Shown here: piece after piece, positions 25,149 to 34,004 of the stretch
Numbering within the stretch: position 1 is the stretch's first letter
Layout of the letters: every line of letters begins with the position of its first letter
DNA from: Lachnospiraceae bacterium
GTDB lineage: Bacteria > Bacillota > Clostridia > Lachnospirales > Lachnospiraceae
Direction of reading: 5' to 3'
Length of the DNA: 38,389 bases
Assembly (NCBI GenBank): GCA_011959285.1
Contig: BLLW01000035.1
Coordinates: 1-38,389 of the forward strand
Program-made: the position numbers and the translations under genes
The notes under the pieces: generated by a model
Databases searched by the model: none
Told to the model about the DNA's origin: nothing
What the model saw: only the letters and a program-made list of their open reading frames with translations

Positions 25149-27650
25149 ATGATTAAAAAAGCAGTGGCGCCAGCGCTACATACCATTGATAAGGAACAGT
25201 TTAAGAGAAGTGTTATTTATAATGTAAAGACTTTATATAGAAAGACGCTGGAAGAGGCAAACCAACAGCAGATTTTTCAGGCAGTTGCCTATGCGATCAA
25301 AGACATGGTGGTGGATGAGTGGTTAGAAACCCACAAAGAGTATGACAAGCAGGATCCCAAGATGGTTTATTATCTGTCAATGGAATTTTTGATGGGACGT
25401 GCTCTCGGTAATAACATCATTAATCTGCAGGCATATAAACCAGTGAAGGAAGCATTGGAGGAATTGGGGCTTGACCTTAATGTGATTGAAGATCAGGAAC
25501 CGGATGCGGCGCTTGGAAACGGCGGTTTAGGACGGCTTGCCGCCTGCTTCTTAGATTCTCTTGCAACGCTGGGGTATCCGGCATATGGATGCGGCATTAG
25601 ATATCGTTATGGTATGTTCAAGCAGGAAATCAGGGACGGATATCAGGTAGAGGTGCCGGATAACTGGCTGGTGGATGGCAATCCCTTTGAACTTAGAAGA
25701 CCGGAATACTCCAAGGAGGTTAAGTTTGGGGGGTATGTAAATGTCCATGTGGATGAGAATGGAAGAAGTAATTTTGTACAAGAGGGGTACCAGAGCGTCA
25801 AGGCGATTCCCTACGACCTTCCGATTGTGGGGTATGGCAACGGTATTGTAAACACGCTCCGTATCTGGGATGCAGAGGCAGTGGAGTGTTTTAAGCTGGA
25901 TTCCTTTGACAAGGGGGATTACCAAAAGGCGGTAGAGCAGGAGAATCTTGCAAGGAATATTGTGGAGGTGCTTTATCCCAACGACAACCATTATGCCGGC
26001 AAAGAGCTGCGTTTAAAGCAGCAATATTTCTTTATTTCTGCTTCCGTACAGGAGGCGGTTGCCAAGTACATGAGAAAGCATGATGATGTGAGAAAATTCT
26101 ATGAGAAGGTTACGTTCCAGTTGAATGATACGCATCCCACGGTGGCAGTGGCGGAGCTCATGAGAATCCTTATGGATGAATATTACCTTTCATGGGATGA
26201 AGCGTGGATGGTTACAACGAAAACATGTGCTTATACAAATCACACGATTATGGCAGAAGCACTGGAAAAATGGCCTATTGAACTGTTCTCCAGACTGCTT
26301 CCCAGAATTTATCAAATTATTGAGGAGATTAACAGAAGATTCATCCTTAAGATACAGGAAATGTATCCGGGAAATCAGGAGAAGATCCGCAAGATGGCAA
26401 TCATTTATGACGGTCAGATTAAGATGGCACATCTTGCGATTGCTTCAGGCTATTCAGTTAATGGCGTGGCAAGGCTGCATACAGAAATTCTAAAGAAACA
26501 AGAGCTTAAAGATTTCTATGAGATGATGCCTGAAAAGTTCAACAATAAGACCAACGGAATTACTCAGAGACGTTTCCTGCTCCACGGGAATCCTCTTCTT
26601 GCAGAGTGGGTAACTGCACATGTAGGCAGCGATTGGATTACGGATTTGCCGAGGATCAGTAAATTAAAGATATATGCGGACGATGAGAAGGCACAGCAGG
26701 AATTTATGAATATCAAGTATCAAAATAAGATACGTCTTGCCGAGTATATTATGGAACACAATGGAATTGAAGTTGATCCCCGTTCTATCTTTGATGTGCA
26801 AGTAAAGAGATTACATGAGTATAAGCGGCAGTTGCTTAACATTCTTCACGTGATGTATTTGTACAATCAATTAAAGGATAATCCGGATATGGAATTTTAT
26901 CCTAGAACATTTATATTTGGAGCAAAAGCGGCAGCAGGATATTATAATGCAAAGATGACTATTAAATTGATTACGTCTGTAGCAGATGTGATTAATCATG
27001 ATTCTGCCATTAAGGGGAAGATTAAGGTGGTTTTCATCGAAAACTATAGGGTATCGAATGCAGAGTTGATTTTTGCGGCAGCAGATGTATCAGAACAGAT
27101 TTCGACGGCTAGCAAGGAAGCTTCTGGCACAGGAAATATGAAGTTCATGTTAAACGGAGCGCTCACGCTTGGCACAATGGATGGCGCAAACGTAGAGATT
27201 GTAGAAGAGGTAGGGGAAGAAAATGCATTTATTTTTGGTCTGTCCTCCGATGAGGTGATTCACTTTGAAAATTATGGAGGATATGATCCTACAGAGATCT
27301 TTAATAATGATTCTGATGTGAGAAGGGTGCTGATGCAGCTGATTAACGGTACTTTTGCGCAGAATGATCCCGATCGGTTCAGGACGCTTTATAATTCGCT
27401 GCTTAACACTATAAGCACATCAAAGGCGGATACCTATTTTATCCTCAAGGACTTCAGATCTTATGCAGATGCACAGAAGAAAGTGGAAGCAGCTTATCGG
27501 GATGAGAAACGTTGGGCAAGAAGCGCGATCTTAAATGTGGCATGTAGCGGTAAATTTACATCTGACAGGACTATACAGGAATATGTGGATGATATTTGGC
27601 ATCTGGACAAGGTATTGCTTCCTAAGAAAAACAATCGAAACAAACAATAA
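25149..27650 (+). CDS. glgP: glycogen / alpha-glucan phosphorylase
   Basis: Releases glucose-1-phosphate from alpha-1,4-glucans using phosphate and pyridoxal phosphate (GT35). ATG 25149 is chosen because GGAGGAG lies 6-12 bases upstream; the frame is open from 25110. 833 residues, a normal length. Visible motifs: EDQEPDAALGNGGLGRLAAC in the glucan-binding N-domain, FQLNDTHPTVAVAELMRIL, QVKRLHEYKRQLLNI, and the PLP site EASGTGNMKFMLNGALTLG with the Schiff-base Lys in GNMK, followed by TMDGANVEI. Apparently monocistronic, with a hairpin after the stop. Confidence 0.97.
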   Translation: MIKKAVAPALHTIDKEQFKRSVIYNVKTLYRKTLEEANQQQIFQAVAYAIKDMVVDEWLETHKEYDKQDPKMVYYLSMEFLMGRALGNNIINLQAYKPVKEALEELGLDLNVIEDQEPDAALGNGGLGRLAACFLDSLATLGYPAYGCGIRYRYGMFKQEIRDGYQVEVPDNWLVDGNPFELRRPEYSKEVKFGGYVNVHVDENGRSNFVQEGYQSVKAIPYDLPIVGYGNGIVNTLRIWDAEAVECFKLDSFDKGDYQKAVEQENLARNIVEVLYPNDNHYAGKELRLKQQYFFISASVQEAVAKYMRKHDDVRKFYEKVTFQLNDTHPTVAVAELMRILMDEYYLSWDEAWMVTTKTCAYTNHTIMAEALEKWPIELFSRLLPRIYQIIEEINRRFILKIQEMYPGNQEKIRKMAIIYDGQIKMAHLAIASGYSVNGVARLHTEILKKQELKDFYEMMPEKFNNKTNGITQRRFLLHGNPLLAEWVTAHVGSDWITDLPRISKLKIYADDEKAQQEFMNIKYQNKIRLAEYIMEHNGIEVDPRSIFDVQVKRLHEYKRQLLNILHVMYLYNQLKDNPDMEFYPRTFIFGAKAAAGYYNAKMTIKLITSVADVINHDSAIKGKIKVVFIENYRVSNAELIFAAADVSEQISTASKEASGTGNMKFMLNGALTLGTMDGANVEIVEEVGEENAFIFGLSSDEVIHFENYGGYDPTEIFNNDSDVRRVLMQLINGTFAQNDPDRFRTLYNSLLNTISTSKADTYFILKDFRSYADAQKKVEAAYRDEKRWARSAILNVACSGKFTSDRTIQEYVDDIWHLDKVLLPKKNNRNKQ

Positions 27651-27658
27651 ATGTAAAC

Positions 27659-27682
27659 TGTGCGGCAGGAAACTGCCGCACA
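27659..27682 (+). terminator. hairpin after glgP
   Basis: Perfect 10-bp stem TGTGCGGCAG (27659-27668) / 27673-27682 closed by a GAAA tetraloop, eight bases after the glgP stop. No T-run follows, so it may stabilise the mRNA end or terminate weakly before tcdA. Confidence 0.55.
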
Positions 27683-27718
27683 TGTTGTATGCACAGAAAA
27701 GGATAGAGGAGACGAGGC

Positions 27719-28471
27719 ATGTCAGAACAGTTTTCAAGAACAGAGCGGCTGTTTGGGAGAGCAGCAATGGAGAAATTAGCAAATGCCAGAGTGGCGATAT
27801 TCGGTATCGGCGGCGTGGGAGGTCATACATTGGAAGCCTTGGTGAGGAGCGGTGTGGGGACGATTGATATTATTGACAATGATAAGGTGTGTTTGTCTAA
27901 TCTCAACAGGCAGCTGATTGCTACCCATAAGACTATCGGACAGTATAAGGTGGATGCGGCAAAAGAGCGTATGGAGGAGATCAATCCGGATGTAGTCATT
28001 AAAAGACATCGTATTTTTTTTCTGCCGGAAACGGCTGACCAGTTTGATTTTACCCAGTATGATTATATTGTAGACGCAATTGATACGGTGACGGGAAAGT
28101 TAGAGCTTGCCGTGCGGGCACACCAGACGGGAGTGCCTATCATCAGCTCCATGGGGGCAGGGAATAAGATGGATCCCACAGAGTTTAAGGTTGCGGATAT
28201 TTATGAGACGAGCGTATGCCCGTTGGCAAAGGTGATGAGGCGGGAGTTAAAGAAAAGGGGAATTGATAGGCTGAAGGTAGTGTACTCCAAGGAACCGGCG
28301 CTTACGCCCATAGAGCCGGATGACAGCAGTGCAGAGGATGGTTGTCAAAAGAAAGGGGTGCTGTCTAATACAGAGCAAACGAGACGCAGACAGACACCTG
28401 GAAGCAATGCATTTGTGCCTTCTGTTGCAGGGCTGATTATGGCTGGCGAGGTAATTAAGGGATTAATATAG
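27719..28471 (+). CDS. tcdA: tRNA threonylcarbamoyladenosine dehydratase (TcdA/CsdL)
   Basis: E1/ThiF-like enzyme that cyclises t6A to ct6A at position 37 of ANN-decoding tRNAs using ATP. 250 residues. The nucleotide-binding loop GIGGVGGHTLEALVRSG (about residues 24-40), the Asp and Arg positions in DIIDNDKVCLSNLNRQLIA, and GAGNKMDPTEFKVADIYET are typical, as is the C-terminal NAFVPSVAGLIMAGEVIKGL. GAGGAGACGAGG precedes the ATG. It lies between glgP and lacL on the same strand. Confidence 0.93.
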   Translation: MSEQFSRTERLFGRAAMEKLANARVAIFGIGGVGGHTLEALVRSGVGTIDIIDNDKVCLSNLNRQLIATHKTIGQYKVDAAKERMEEINPDVVIKRHRIFFLPETADQFDFTQYDYIVDAIDTVTGKLELAVRAHQTGVPIISSMGAGNKMDPTEFKVADIYETSVCPLAKVMRRELKKRGIDRLKVVYSKEPALTPIEPDDSSAEDGCQKKGVLSNTEQTRRRQTPGSNAFVPSVAGLIMAGEVIKGLI

Positions 28472-28506
28472 TAGAAAAGAGAACAGGCGCAGAATGGAGG
28501 ATGATT

Positions 28507-30453
28507 GTGAAAGCAGAAATTAAATGGCTAGATGACCCGGAGGTCTTTCGAGTGGGTCAGCTTCCGGCACACAGTGATCATCTCTTTTTTAGAAATGAGC
28601 ATGAGATGAAAGAGGGGAAGAGTTCCTTTAAACAGTCTTTAAATGGCATATGGAAATTCCTTTATACAAAGAATGCTGGGGGGAGACCTGCAGATTTTTA
28701 TAAAGCAGATTATGACCTTGCCGGTTTTGATGAGATTACGGTACCCTGTCATATTGAAATGGCAGGGTATGACAAGATACATTACATCAATACCATGTAT
28801 CCTTGGGAAGGGCATTTTTACAGAAGACCTGCTTATTCGTTGGGAGAGGAAGGCACTTTGGGTAATGAGTCATGGCAGGGAATGTTCAGTGCAGCGTCCT
28901 ATAATCCGGTAGGTTCCTATGTCCGGGAATTTAATCTGGAGGAGGGGCTTTTGGGAAAGCGTGTCATCATCTGCTTTGAAGGCGTGGAGCAGGCGATGTA
29001 TGTATGGCTGAACGGTCATTTCGTAGGATATGCGGAGGACAGCTTTACGCCGTCCGAGTTCGATTTGACCCCTTATGTGAAAGATAAAGAGAACCGGCTT
29101 GCCGTGGAAGTGCACAAAAGGAGTACGGCTGCATTTCTGGAGGACCAGGATTTCTTCCGCTTCTTTGGCATTTTCCGCAATGTGTCGCTGTATGGGAAGC
29201 CGCGAGTACATCTGGAGGATCTCTGGGTGAAACAGGCACTTTGTGAGAATGGAAACGGGTGCATTGCCATCGATTTCAAAGTTTCCGCAGATTTAACAGC
29301 TGATGTTGAAAAGAATATTGGATGGGCGGAAATAACGCTGAAAGACGGGAGCGGAAGAGAATGCTTGAATGACAGGCTTTCCATTTCAAGAGATGGAAGC
29401 AGAACTGACGAGGGATACTTCCGTGTAAAGATGGAGGAAAAGTCGATTGAAAATGTCAAAGTGTGGGACAACGAGAATCCATCTTTGTATGATCTTACGG
29501 TAAAATTGTATGATGAGAGCGGCAGTTTGACAGAGGCAGTGCCTTACCCTGTAGGTTTTCGGAAAGTCGAGATAAAGGATAAGATTATTTATCTGAATGG
29601 GAAGCGCCTTATTATAAACGGTGTGAACCGCCATGAGTGGAGCGCAAAAACAGGCAGGTGCATCGGTGAAAAAGAGATGGAGCAGGATATGGAGATTATC
29701 TTAAGAAACCATATCAATGCGGTGCGCACCTGCCATTATCCCGACCAGATACCATGGTATTATCTTTGTGACGAGAAGGGGATTTATCTGATGGCGGAAA
29801 CCAATTTGGAATCCCACGGAAGCTGGCAGAAAATGGGGGAGGTGGAGCCTTCCTGGAACGTGCCGGGGAGCCTAAAAAAGTGGCGGGAGGCGGTTTTAGA
29901 CCGCGCAAGGAGCAACTTTGAACTTTTTAAAAATCATGTCAGCATTTTATTCTGGTCTCTTGGAAACGAATCTTATGCGGGAGATAATTTAAAGGAGATG
30001 AACGCTTTCTTTAAAGAGAAGCAGGACGGCAGGCTGGTACATTATGAGGGGGTCTTCCATAACAGGGAATATGAAGATACCATATCGGATGTGGAGAGCC
30101 GCATGTATGCGCCGCCGGAGCAGATCAGGGAGTATCTTGAAAAGGAGCCGAAAAAGCCCTTTATTCTCTGCGAATATATGCATGATATGGGAAATTCGCT
30201 GGGCGGTATGGCATCCTATATCAGGCTCTTAGATGAATTTGAGATGTATCAGGGCGGTTTTATATGGGACTTTATCGATCAGGCGCTCTGGGTGAAGGAT
30301 GAGGTGACCGGTCAGAAGGTCCTGCGCTACGGAGGGGATTTTGACGACAGACCTTCTGATTATGAATTTTCGGGAAATGGGATTGTCTTTGCGGACAGGA
30401 CCGAAAAACCTGCCATGCAGGAAGTGAGGTATTATTATGGAACATGCAAGTAA
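28507..30453 (+). CDS. lacL: beta-galactosidase large subunit LacL (GH2)
   Basis: Large, catalytic subunit of a heterodimeric GH2 beta-galactosidase. GTG 28507 is preferred over ATG 28501 because GGAGG ends at 28500 and the family N-terminus starts KAxIKWLDxPEVFRV. Domains run in order: sugar-binding jelly roll (about 40-215), immunoglobulin-like (about 216-330) and the TIM barrel. NGVNRHEWSAKTGR, ESHGSW, acid/base Glu in WSLGNESYAGDN and nucleophile Glu in LCEYMHDMGNS are all present. The product of about 648 residues ends RYYYGTCK instead of continuing into the C-terminal beta domain. That is the LacL ending, not a truncation of LacZ. The stop overlaps the next start by 17 bases, as in lactic-acid-bacterial lacLM. 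Confidence 0.92.
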   Translation: MKAEIKWLDDPEVFRVGQLPAHSDHLFFRNEHEMKEGKSSFKQSLNGIWKFLYTKNAGGRPADFYKADYDLAGFDEITVPCHIEMAGYDKIHYINTMYPWEGHFYRRPAYSLGEEGTLGNESWQGMFSAASYNPVGSYVREFNLEEGLLGKRVIICFEGVEQAMYVWLNGHFVGYAEDSFTPSEFDLTPYVKDKENRLAVEVHKRSTAAFLEDQDFFRFFGIFRNVSLYGKPRVHLEDLWVKQALCENGNGCIAIDFKVSADLTADVEKNIGWAEITLKDGSGRECLNDRLSISRDGSRTDEGYFRVKMEEKSIENVKVWDNENPSLYDLTVKLYDESGSLTEAVPYPVGFRKVEIKDKIIYLNGKRLIINGVNRHEWSAKTGRCIGEKEMEQDMEIILRNHINAVRTCHYPDQIPWYYLCDEKGIYLMAETNLESHGSWQKMGEVEPSWNVPGSLKKWREAVLDRARSNFELFKNHVSILFWSLGNESYAGDNLKEMNAFFKEKQDGRLVHYEGVFHNREYEDTISDVESRMYAPPEQIREYLEKEPKKPFILCEYMHDMGNSLGGMASYIRLLDEFEMYQGGFIWDFIDQALWVKDEVTGQKVLRYGGDFDDRPSDYEFSGNGIVFADRTEKPAMQEVRYYYGTCK

Positions 30454-31413
30454 GGCGCAGGATCAGCTTAAGCTTATTTACGGAGACTGCACGCTGGGAA
30501 TCCGGGGCAGGGCTGGGGAAAAAGAGTTCCACTATATTTTTTCCTACCAGACAGGAGGCTTGGAATCCCTGTGTATTGATGGAAGGGAATGGCTTTTCCG
30601 CACGCCAAAGCCTGTCTTCTGGCGGGCACTGACGGATAACGACAGGGGAAGCGGTTTCCATCTGAAATCGGGCGGCTGGCTTAGCGCAGATATGTTTATA
30701 AAATGTGTACAGATAGAAGTTTTGGTGGATGGAAAGGAGATTCCTCTTCCCAAAGCCACGGAAAACAATCGGTACAGTCAGGATGAGAGCGCGGAAGAGG
30801 TGGCGGTTGCCTTTACTTATGAAACGATTATAAATCCCCAGACAACAGTCAGCGTAGCCTATAAAATAGATTCATCAGGGAAAATTTTCGTCAACGCGGA
30901 ATATAAAGGAAAGAAAGGGCTTCCTGAACTTCCGGTATTTGGCATGCGCTTTGTAATGCCTACGAAGGCAAGGGGGTACTGTTATGAAGGGCTTAGCGGG
31001 GAAACGTATCCCGACCGGAAGGCGGGAGGGGAGAAGGTGTCTTTCATGTGGAAGGACTTCCCGTCACGCCTTATTTAGTGCCTCAGGACTGTGGGATGCA
31101 CATGGATACAAAATGGGTGGAAGTTACCCGGGATATGGTCTTAAATAATGCAGACCGAAGGAGGGAGGATTTCTCTCTGAAATTCTATGCGGAAGGGGAA
31201 GGGTTTGCCTTTAGTTGTCTGCCTTATACAGCGCAGGAATTGGAAAATGCATTCCATCAGGAGGAACTTCCGCCGGCGAGAAGGACGGTAGTATGCATTT
31301 ATGGGGCTGTCAGGGGCGTAGGAGGAATCGACAGCTGGGGGACGGACGTGGAGGAGGAATACCATGTTTATGGGGACAGGGATTATTCCGTTTCGTTTTA
31401 TATAGGGGTTTGA
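30437..31413 (+). pseudogene. lacM: beta-galactosidase small subunit LacM, one-base frameshift
   Basis: Supplies the C-terminal Bgal_small_N domain of GH2 LacZ as a separate chain. From ATG 30437 it reads through LKLIYGDCTLGIRGRAGEK, TPKPVFWRALTDNDRGSG and GMRFVMPTKARGYCYEG. After DRKAGG the frame stops at 31078. The next frame carries the natural continuation ([20 protein letters not shown] to YSVSFYIGV, stop 31411-31413). One extra G in the run at 31028-31031 would restore a protein of about 325 residues, the expected LacM length. The cause may be a true mutation, phase variation at the G-run or a sequencing error. Without LacM the LacL subunit is expected to be poorly active. Confidence 0.9.
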
Positions 31414-31417
31414 TATG

Positions 31418-31449
31418 GCAGGTCAACTTTTTTTATGAGGTTGACCTGC
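31418..31449 (+). terminator. hairpin after lacM
   Basis: GCAGGTCAAC (31418-31427) pairs perfectly with GTTGACCTGC (31440-31449); the loop is T-rich but no T-run follows. It starts four bases after the lacM stop. The rest of 31450-31520 is non-coding. Confidence 0.55.
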
Positions 31450-31522
31450 AAATTTATTACGATAAGCCGGCTCGCAAAGCGTGGCGGTGTTCGTTATTCC
31501 CTCAAGTATTGATAATTCTTTA

Positions 31523-31551
31523 TTTTCACGTTTTGAAATTTGTGGTATAGT
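31523..31551 (+). promoter_or_regulatory. candidate promoter of the DUF262-AAA cassette
   Basis: TTTTCA (31523-31528) and TATAGT (31546-31551) with a 17-base spacer, 70 bases before the DUF262 start. Ribosome site is weak (AAAGGG close to the ATG). Confidence 0.5.
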
Positions 31552-31620
31552 GGATTAAACGCTTATCATTTAATTGTTGTGAAAAAATATTAGTTTGGAA
31601 GAATAGGGCGTGAAAGGGAT

Positions 31621-32916
31621 ATGAAAAATTTACAGACTATATCAGATCGTATAGAGGAAATTATAAAGTTTGCGAAGGAAAACGATAATGAAATCAGTTT
31701 ATTTATTGTTCAGGATATAATAAAGAATAAAAAAACAGGAGTTGATGAAGACCTGTTGAACAGAGCGCTTCATCAGCTGCAGGAACAAGGAGTGAAGATT
31801 CTTCCGCTGGATATGGACGAAGGATATAAAGCAGATATGGATGAACCCGATAAATTTGTTCCTTCCGACGTGAATATCACGCAAGTTCCGACCAGTATTT
31901 CAAATATAATGGATCGATTAGAAAATAAAGAATTTGATCTGACTCCAGCATTTCAGAGACATGGCGGGTTATGGAATGAAGTAAAGCAAAGTCAGTTGAT
32001 TGAGTCGTTAATGTTAAAAATACCGCTTCCGGCATTTTATTTTGATGCGTCTAAAGAAGATGAGTGGATTGTAATAGATGGTCTGCAACGCCTTACAACT
32101 TTCCAAAATTATCTGGTGGGTAATAAACAGGAAGATGGATCAAGTAAAAAGAGTTGTTTTAAAGGTATGCAGTATCTGACAGATTTCAATGGAAAAACTT
32201 TTGATGAACTGCCAAGGCAGTATATTAGGAGAATTAAAGAATCTTCAATCGTTGCATACACCGTTACACAGGGGACTCCGGATGAGGTTGTATTTAATAT
32301 TTTCCAGAGAATTAATACAGGGGGAATCCAATTAAACGATCAGGAAATCAGGCAGGCACTATATTCGGGGAGAGGAACAGATTTGCTCAAAGAACTGGCG
32401 GAACGGAAGGAGTTTCAAGAGGCAACCCAGTTTGCAGTAAAATCGGAACGGATGTTGGACCGCGAATATGTATTACGATTTCTTTCTTTTACCGAATTGG
32501 ATTATAAAAAAGAATACAAAGGAAATATTGATAATTTCTTGATAAAAGGGTTAAAAAAAGCAAATAATTTTAACGAAAGTGATGTTGAGCGAGTTACAGA
32601 ACAGTTTATACGAGTAATGAACGTATGTAAAGACGTCTTTGGAAAATATGCTTTTAGAAAGTATAACAAAGATTTTCGGCGGGGACCAATCAATAAAGCT
32701 ATTTTTGAAATTTGGGCAATATGCTTTAGCGAATTGGACTATGAACAGTTAGAAAAAATAAAGGAAAGCAAGGAAAAGTTTGTAGCTGAATTTGGAGAGA
32801 TTTTAGCGGGTACTGAGTTTGCAACTGCGTTAAAAGCCGGTGATCAATATTCACTTATAAAGCGCGTTGACACATGTCGAAAGTTTGTGAAGGAGTTTTT
32901 ATGCTTAAAAGATTAG
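31621..32916 (+). CDS. DUF262 (ParB/GmrS-like) protein with sigma region 1.1-like N-terminus
   Basis: First gene of a three-gene cassette. 431 residues. Residues about 8-68 (IEEIIKFAKENDNEISLF, then VDEDLLNRALHQLQEQGVKI and an acidic tail) have the layout of sigma-70 region 1.1; this is pattern-based inference. Residues about 88-250 form the DUF262 ParB-like fold: TPAFQRHGGLW near 108-118, and VIDGLQRLTTFQNYL with Asp-153, Gly-154, Gln-156, Arg-157. That is the motif used for NTP hydrolysis or nicking in GmrS, SspE and BrxU proteins. IFQRINTGGIQLNDQEIRQA completes it. The remaining 180 residues are helical and contain no HNH/DUF1524 nuclease, unlike SspE or GmrSD. Neighbouring ATPase and effector candidate suggest a multi-gene defence complex. 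Strongly A+T-rich. Confidence 0.85.
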   Translation: MKNLQTISDRIEEIIKFAKENDNEISLFIVQDIIKNKKTGVDEDLLNRALHQLQEQGVKILPLDMDEGYKADMDEPDKFVPSDVNITQVPTSISNIMDRLENKEFDLTPAFQRHGGLWNEVKQSQLIESLMLKIPLPAFYFDASKEDEWIVIDGLQRLTTFQNYLVGNKQEDGSSKKSCFKGMQYLTDFNGKTFDELPRQYIRRIKESSIVAYTVTQGTPDEVVFNIFQRINTGGIQLNDQEIRQALYSGRGTDLLKELAERKEFQEATQFAVKSERMLDREYVLRFLSFTELDYKKEYKGNIDNFLIKGLKKANNFNESDVERVTEQFIRVMNVCKDVFGKYAFRKYNKDFRRGPINKAIFEIWAICFSELDYEQLEKIKESKEKFVAEFGEILAGTEFATALKAGDQYSLIKRVDTCRKFVKEFLCLKD

Positions 32917-33992
32917 AACTTGAAAATTTTAAGTGCTTTGAGAAAATAAAATTGGGGTTTTCTACTGTAAATGTTTTAACAGGCTTAAATGGAATGGGAA
33001 AGTCAACAGTCATGCAGAGCATTTTGCTTTTGGGACAATCTCAAAATAGCATTATGTCGGAACAAGTACTGTCATTAAAAGGTAAATATGTAAACCTGGG
33101 TGTGGGTCAGGATATTCTATTTGAAAAAGCAGAGAAAGATGAAATTGGTATTTGTGTTATGACGGAGGATATGGAAGAAAGGTATGTTTTCGCATACCAG
33201 CCAGAGACAGATGCTTTACCTTTAAAAAATGTGGATAAAAATGTGAATAGAGATTTATGTTTGGTGTGGGAAAATCATTTATATTACCTGTCAGCATATC
33301 GTATTGAACCGCAATTCCTTTATCATATAGAGAATGAAAAAGAAGTTTCTGAGAGATATTTTGCAAAAAATGGGGAGTTTTCCATTCAGTACTTAAAATT
33401 GTATGGTGGAGATGATGTAATGAATCGTTCGGTTCTGATTGGAAACAAAAAGACAATTGCAGATCAGGTAAAGGTATGGATGGATTTAATTTCACCGGGG
33501 ATATCACCGGTAATTACCATTAGCACATCTTCCAGGACAGCAGAGCTTAAATATGAATACATTGAGGGAAGAGAAAAAACAAATTCATATAAAAGTGTTA
33601 ATGTTGGTTTTGGCATTACTTATGTGCTTCCGGTAGTAACTACCTTGGTATCTGCAAAACCGGGGGATATCATTTTGCTGGAGAATCCCGAAGCGCATAT
33701 TCATCCAAAGGGTCAGAGGATGTTGGGAGAATTAATAGCGGCTGCTGGAGCAGGAGGCGTTCAAATTATTGTTGAAACGCACAGCGATCACGTACTGAAT
33801 GGAATCCGTGTTGCCGTAAAAAAGGGAAGATTGAAATCAAAAGATACTGGATTTTTTTATTTTTATAAAGACACAAGTGATGGGTATAAGCATAAAGTTG
33901 TATGTCCGGTATTAGATGAAAATGGTCGATTGGACGAATGGCCAGAAGGATTTTTTGACGAATGGGATAATGCTCTTTTGGAGCTGCTATAG
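32901..33992 (+). CDS. AAA ATPase of the DUF3696 (OLD/RecF-like) type
   Basis: Cytoplasmic SMC/OLD-like ATPase of 363 residues. ATG 32901 follows GAAGGAG and lies inside the end of the DUF262 gene (16-base overlap), so expression is coupled. The frame opens earlier at 32874 but that start has no ribosome site. MLKRLELENFKCF is the standard RecF-like N-terminus. Walker A is GLNGMGKST (28-36). Walker B and the following D-loop are LLENPEAHIHPKGQ (about 259-272), with VETHSDHVLNGIR as H-loop. The C-terminus GRLDEWPEGFFDEWDNALLELL is the DUF3696 signature. No TOPRIM nuclease is attached, so nuclease or signal output would come from the partners. Confidence 0.92.
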   Translation: MLKRLELENFKCFEKIKLGFSTVNVLTGLNGMGKSTVMQSILLLGQSQNSIMSEQVLSLKGKYVNLGVGQDILFEKAEKDEIGICVMTEDMEERYVFAYQPETDALPLKNVDKNVNRDLCLVWENHLYYLSAYRIEPQFLYHIENEKEVSERYFAKNGEFSIQYLKLYGGDDVMNRSVLIGNKKTIADQVKVWMDLISPGISPVITISTSSRTAELKYEYIEGREKTNSYKSVNVGFGITYVLPVVTTLVSAKPGDIILLENPEAHIHPKGQRMLGELIAAAGAGGVQIIVETHSDHVLNGIRVAVKKGRLKSKDTGFFYFYKDTSDGYKHKVVCPVLDENGRLDEWPEGFFDEWDNALLELL

Positions 33993-34004
33993 GCAGGGGA
34001 TAAA

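Noticed and set aside
28507-31413. A single lacZ broken by two frameshifts
   Set aside because: The first break is a natural stop/start overlap of 17 bases typical of lacL/lacM; only the second, in lacM, is a real lesion.
31621-32916. GmrSD or SspE type restriction protein
   Set aside because: The DUF262 motif is present but no DUF1524/HNH segment follows, and the gene is coupled to an ATPase and a third gene not found in those systems.
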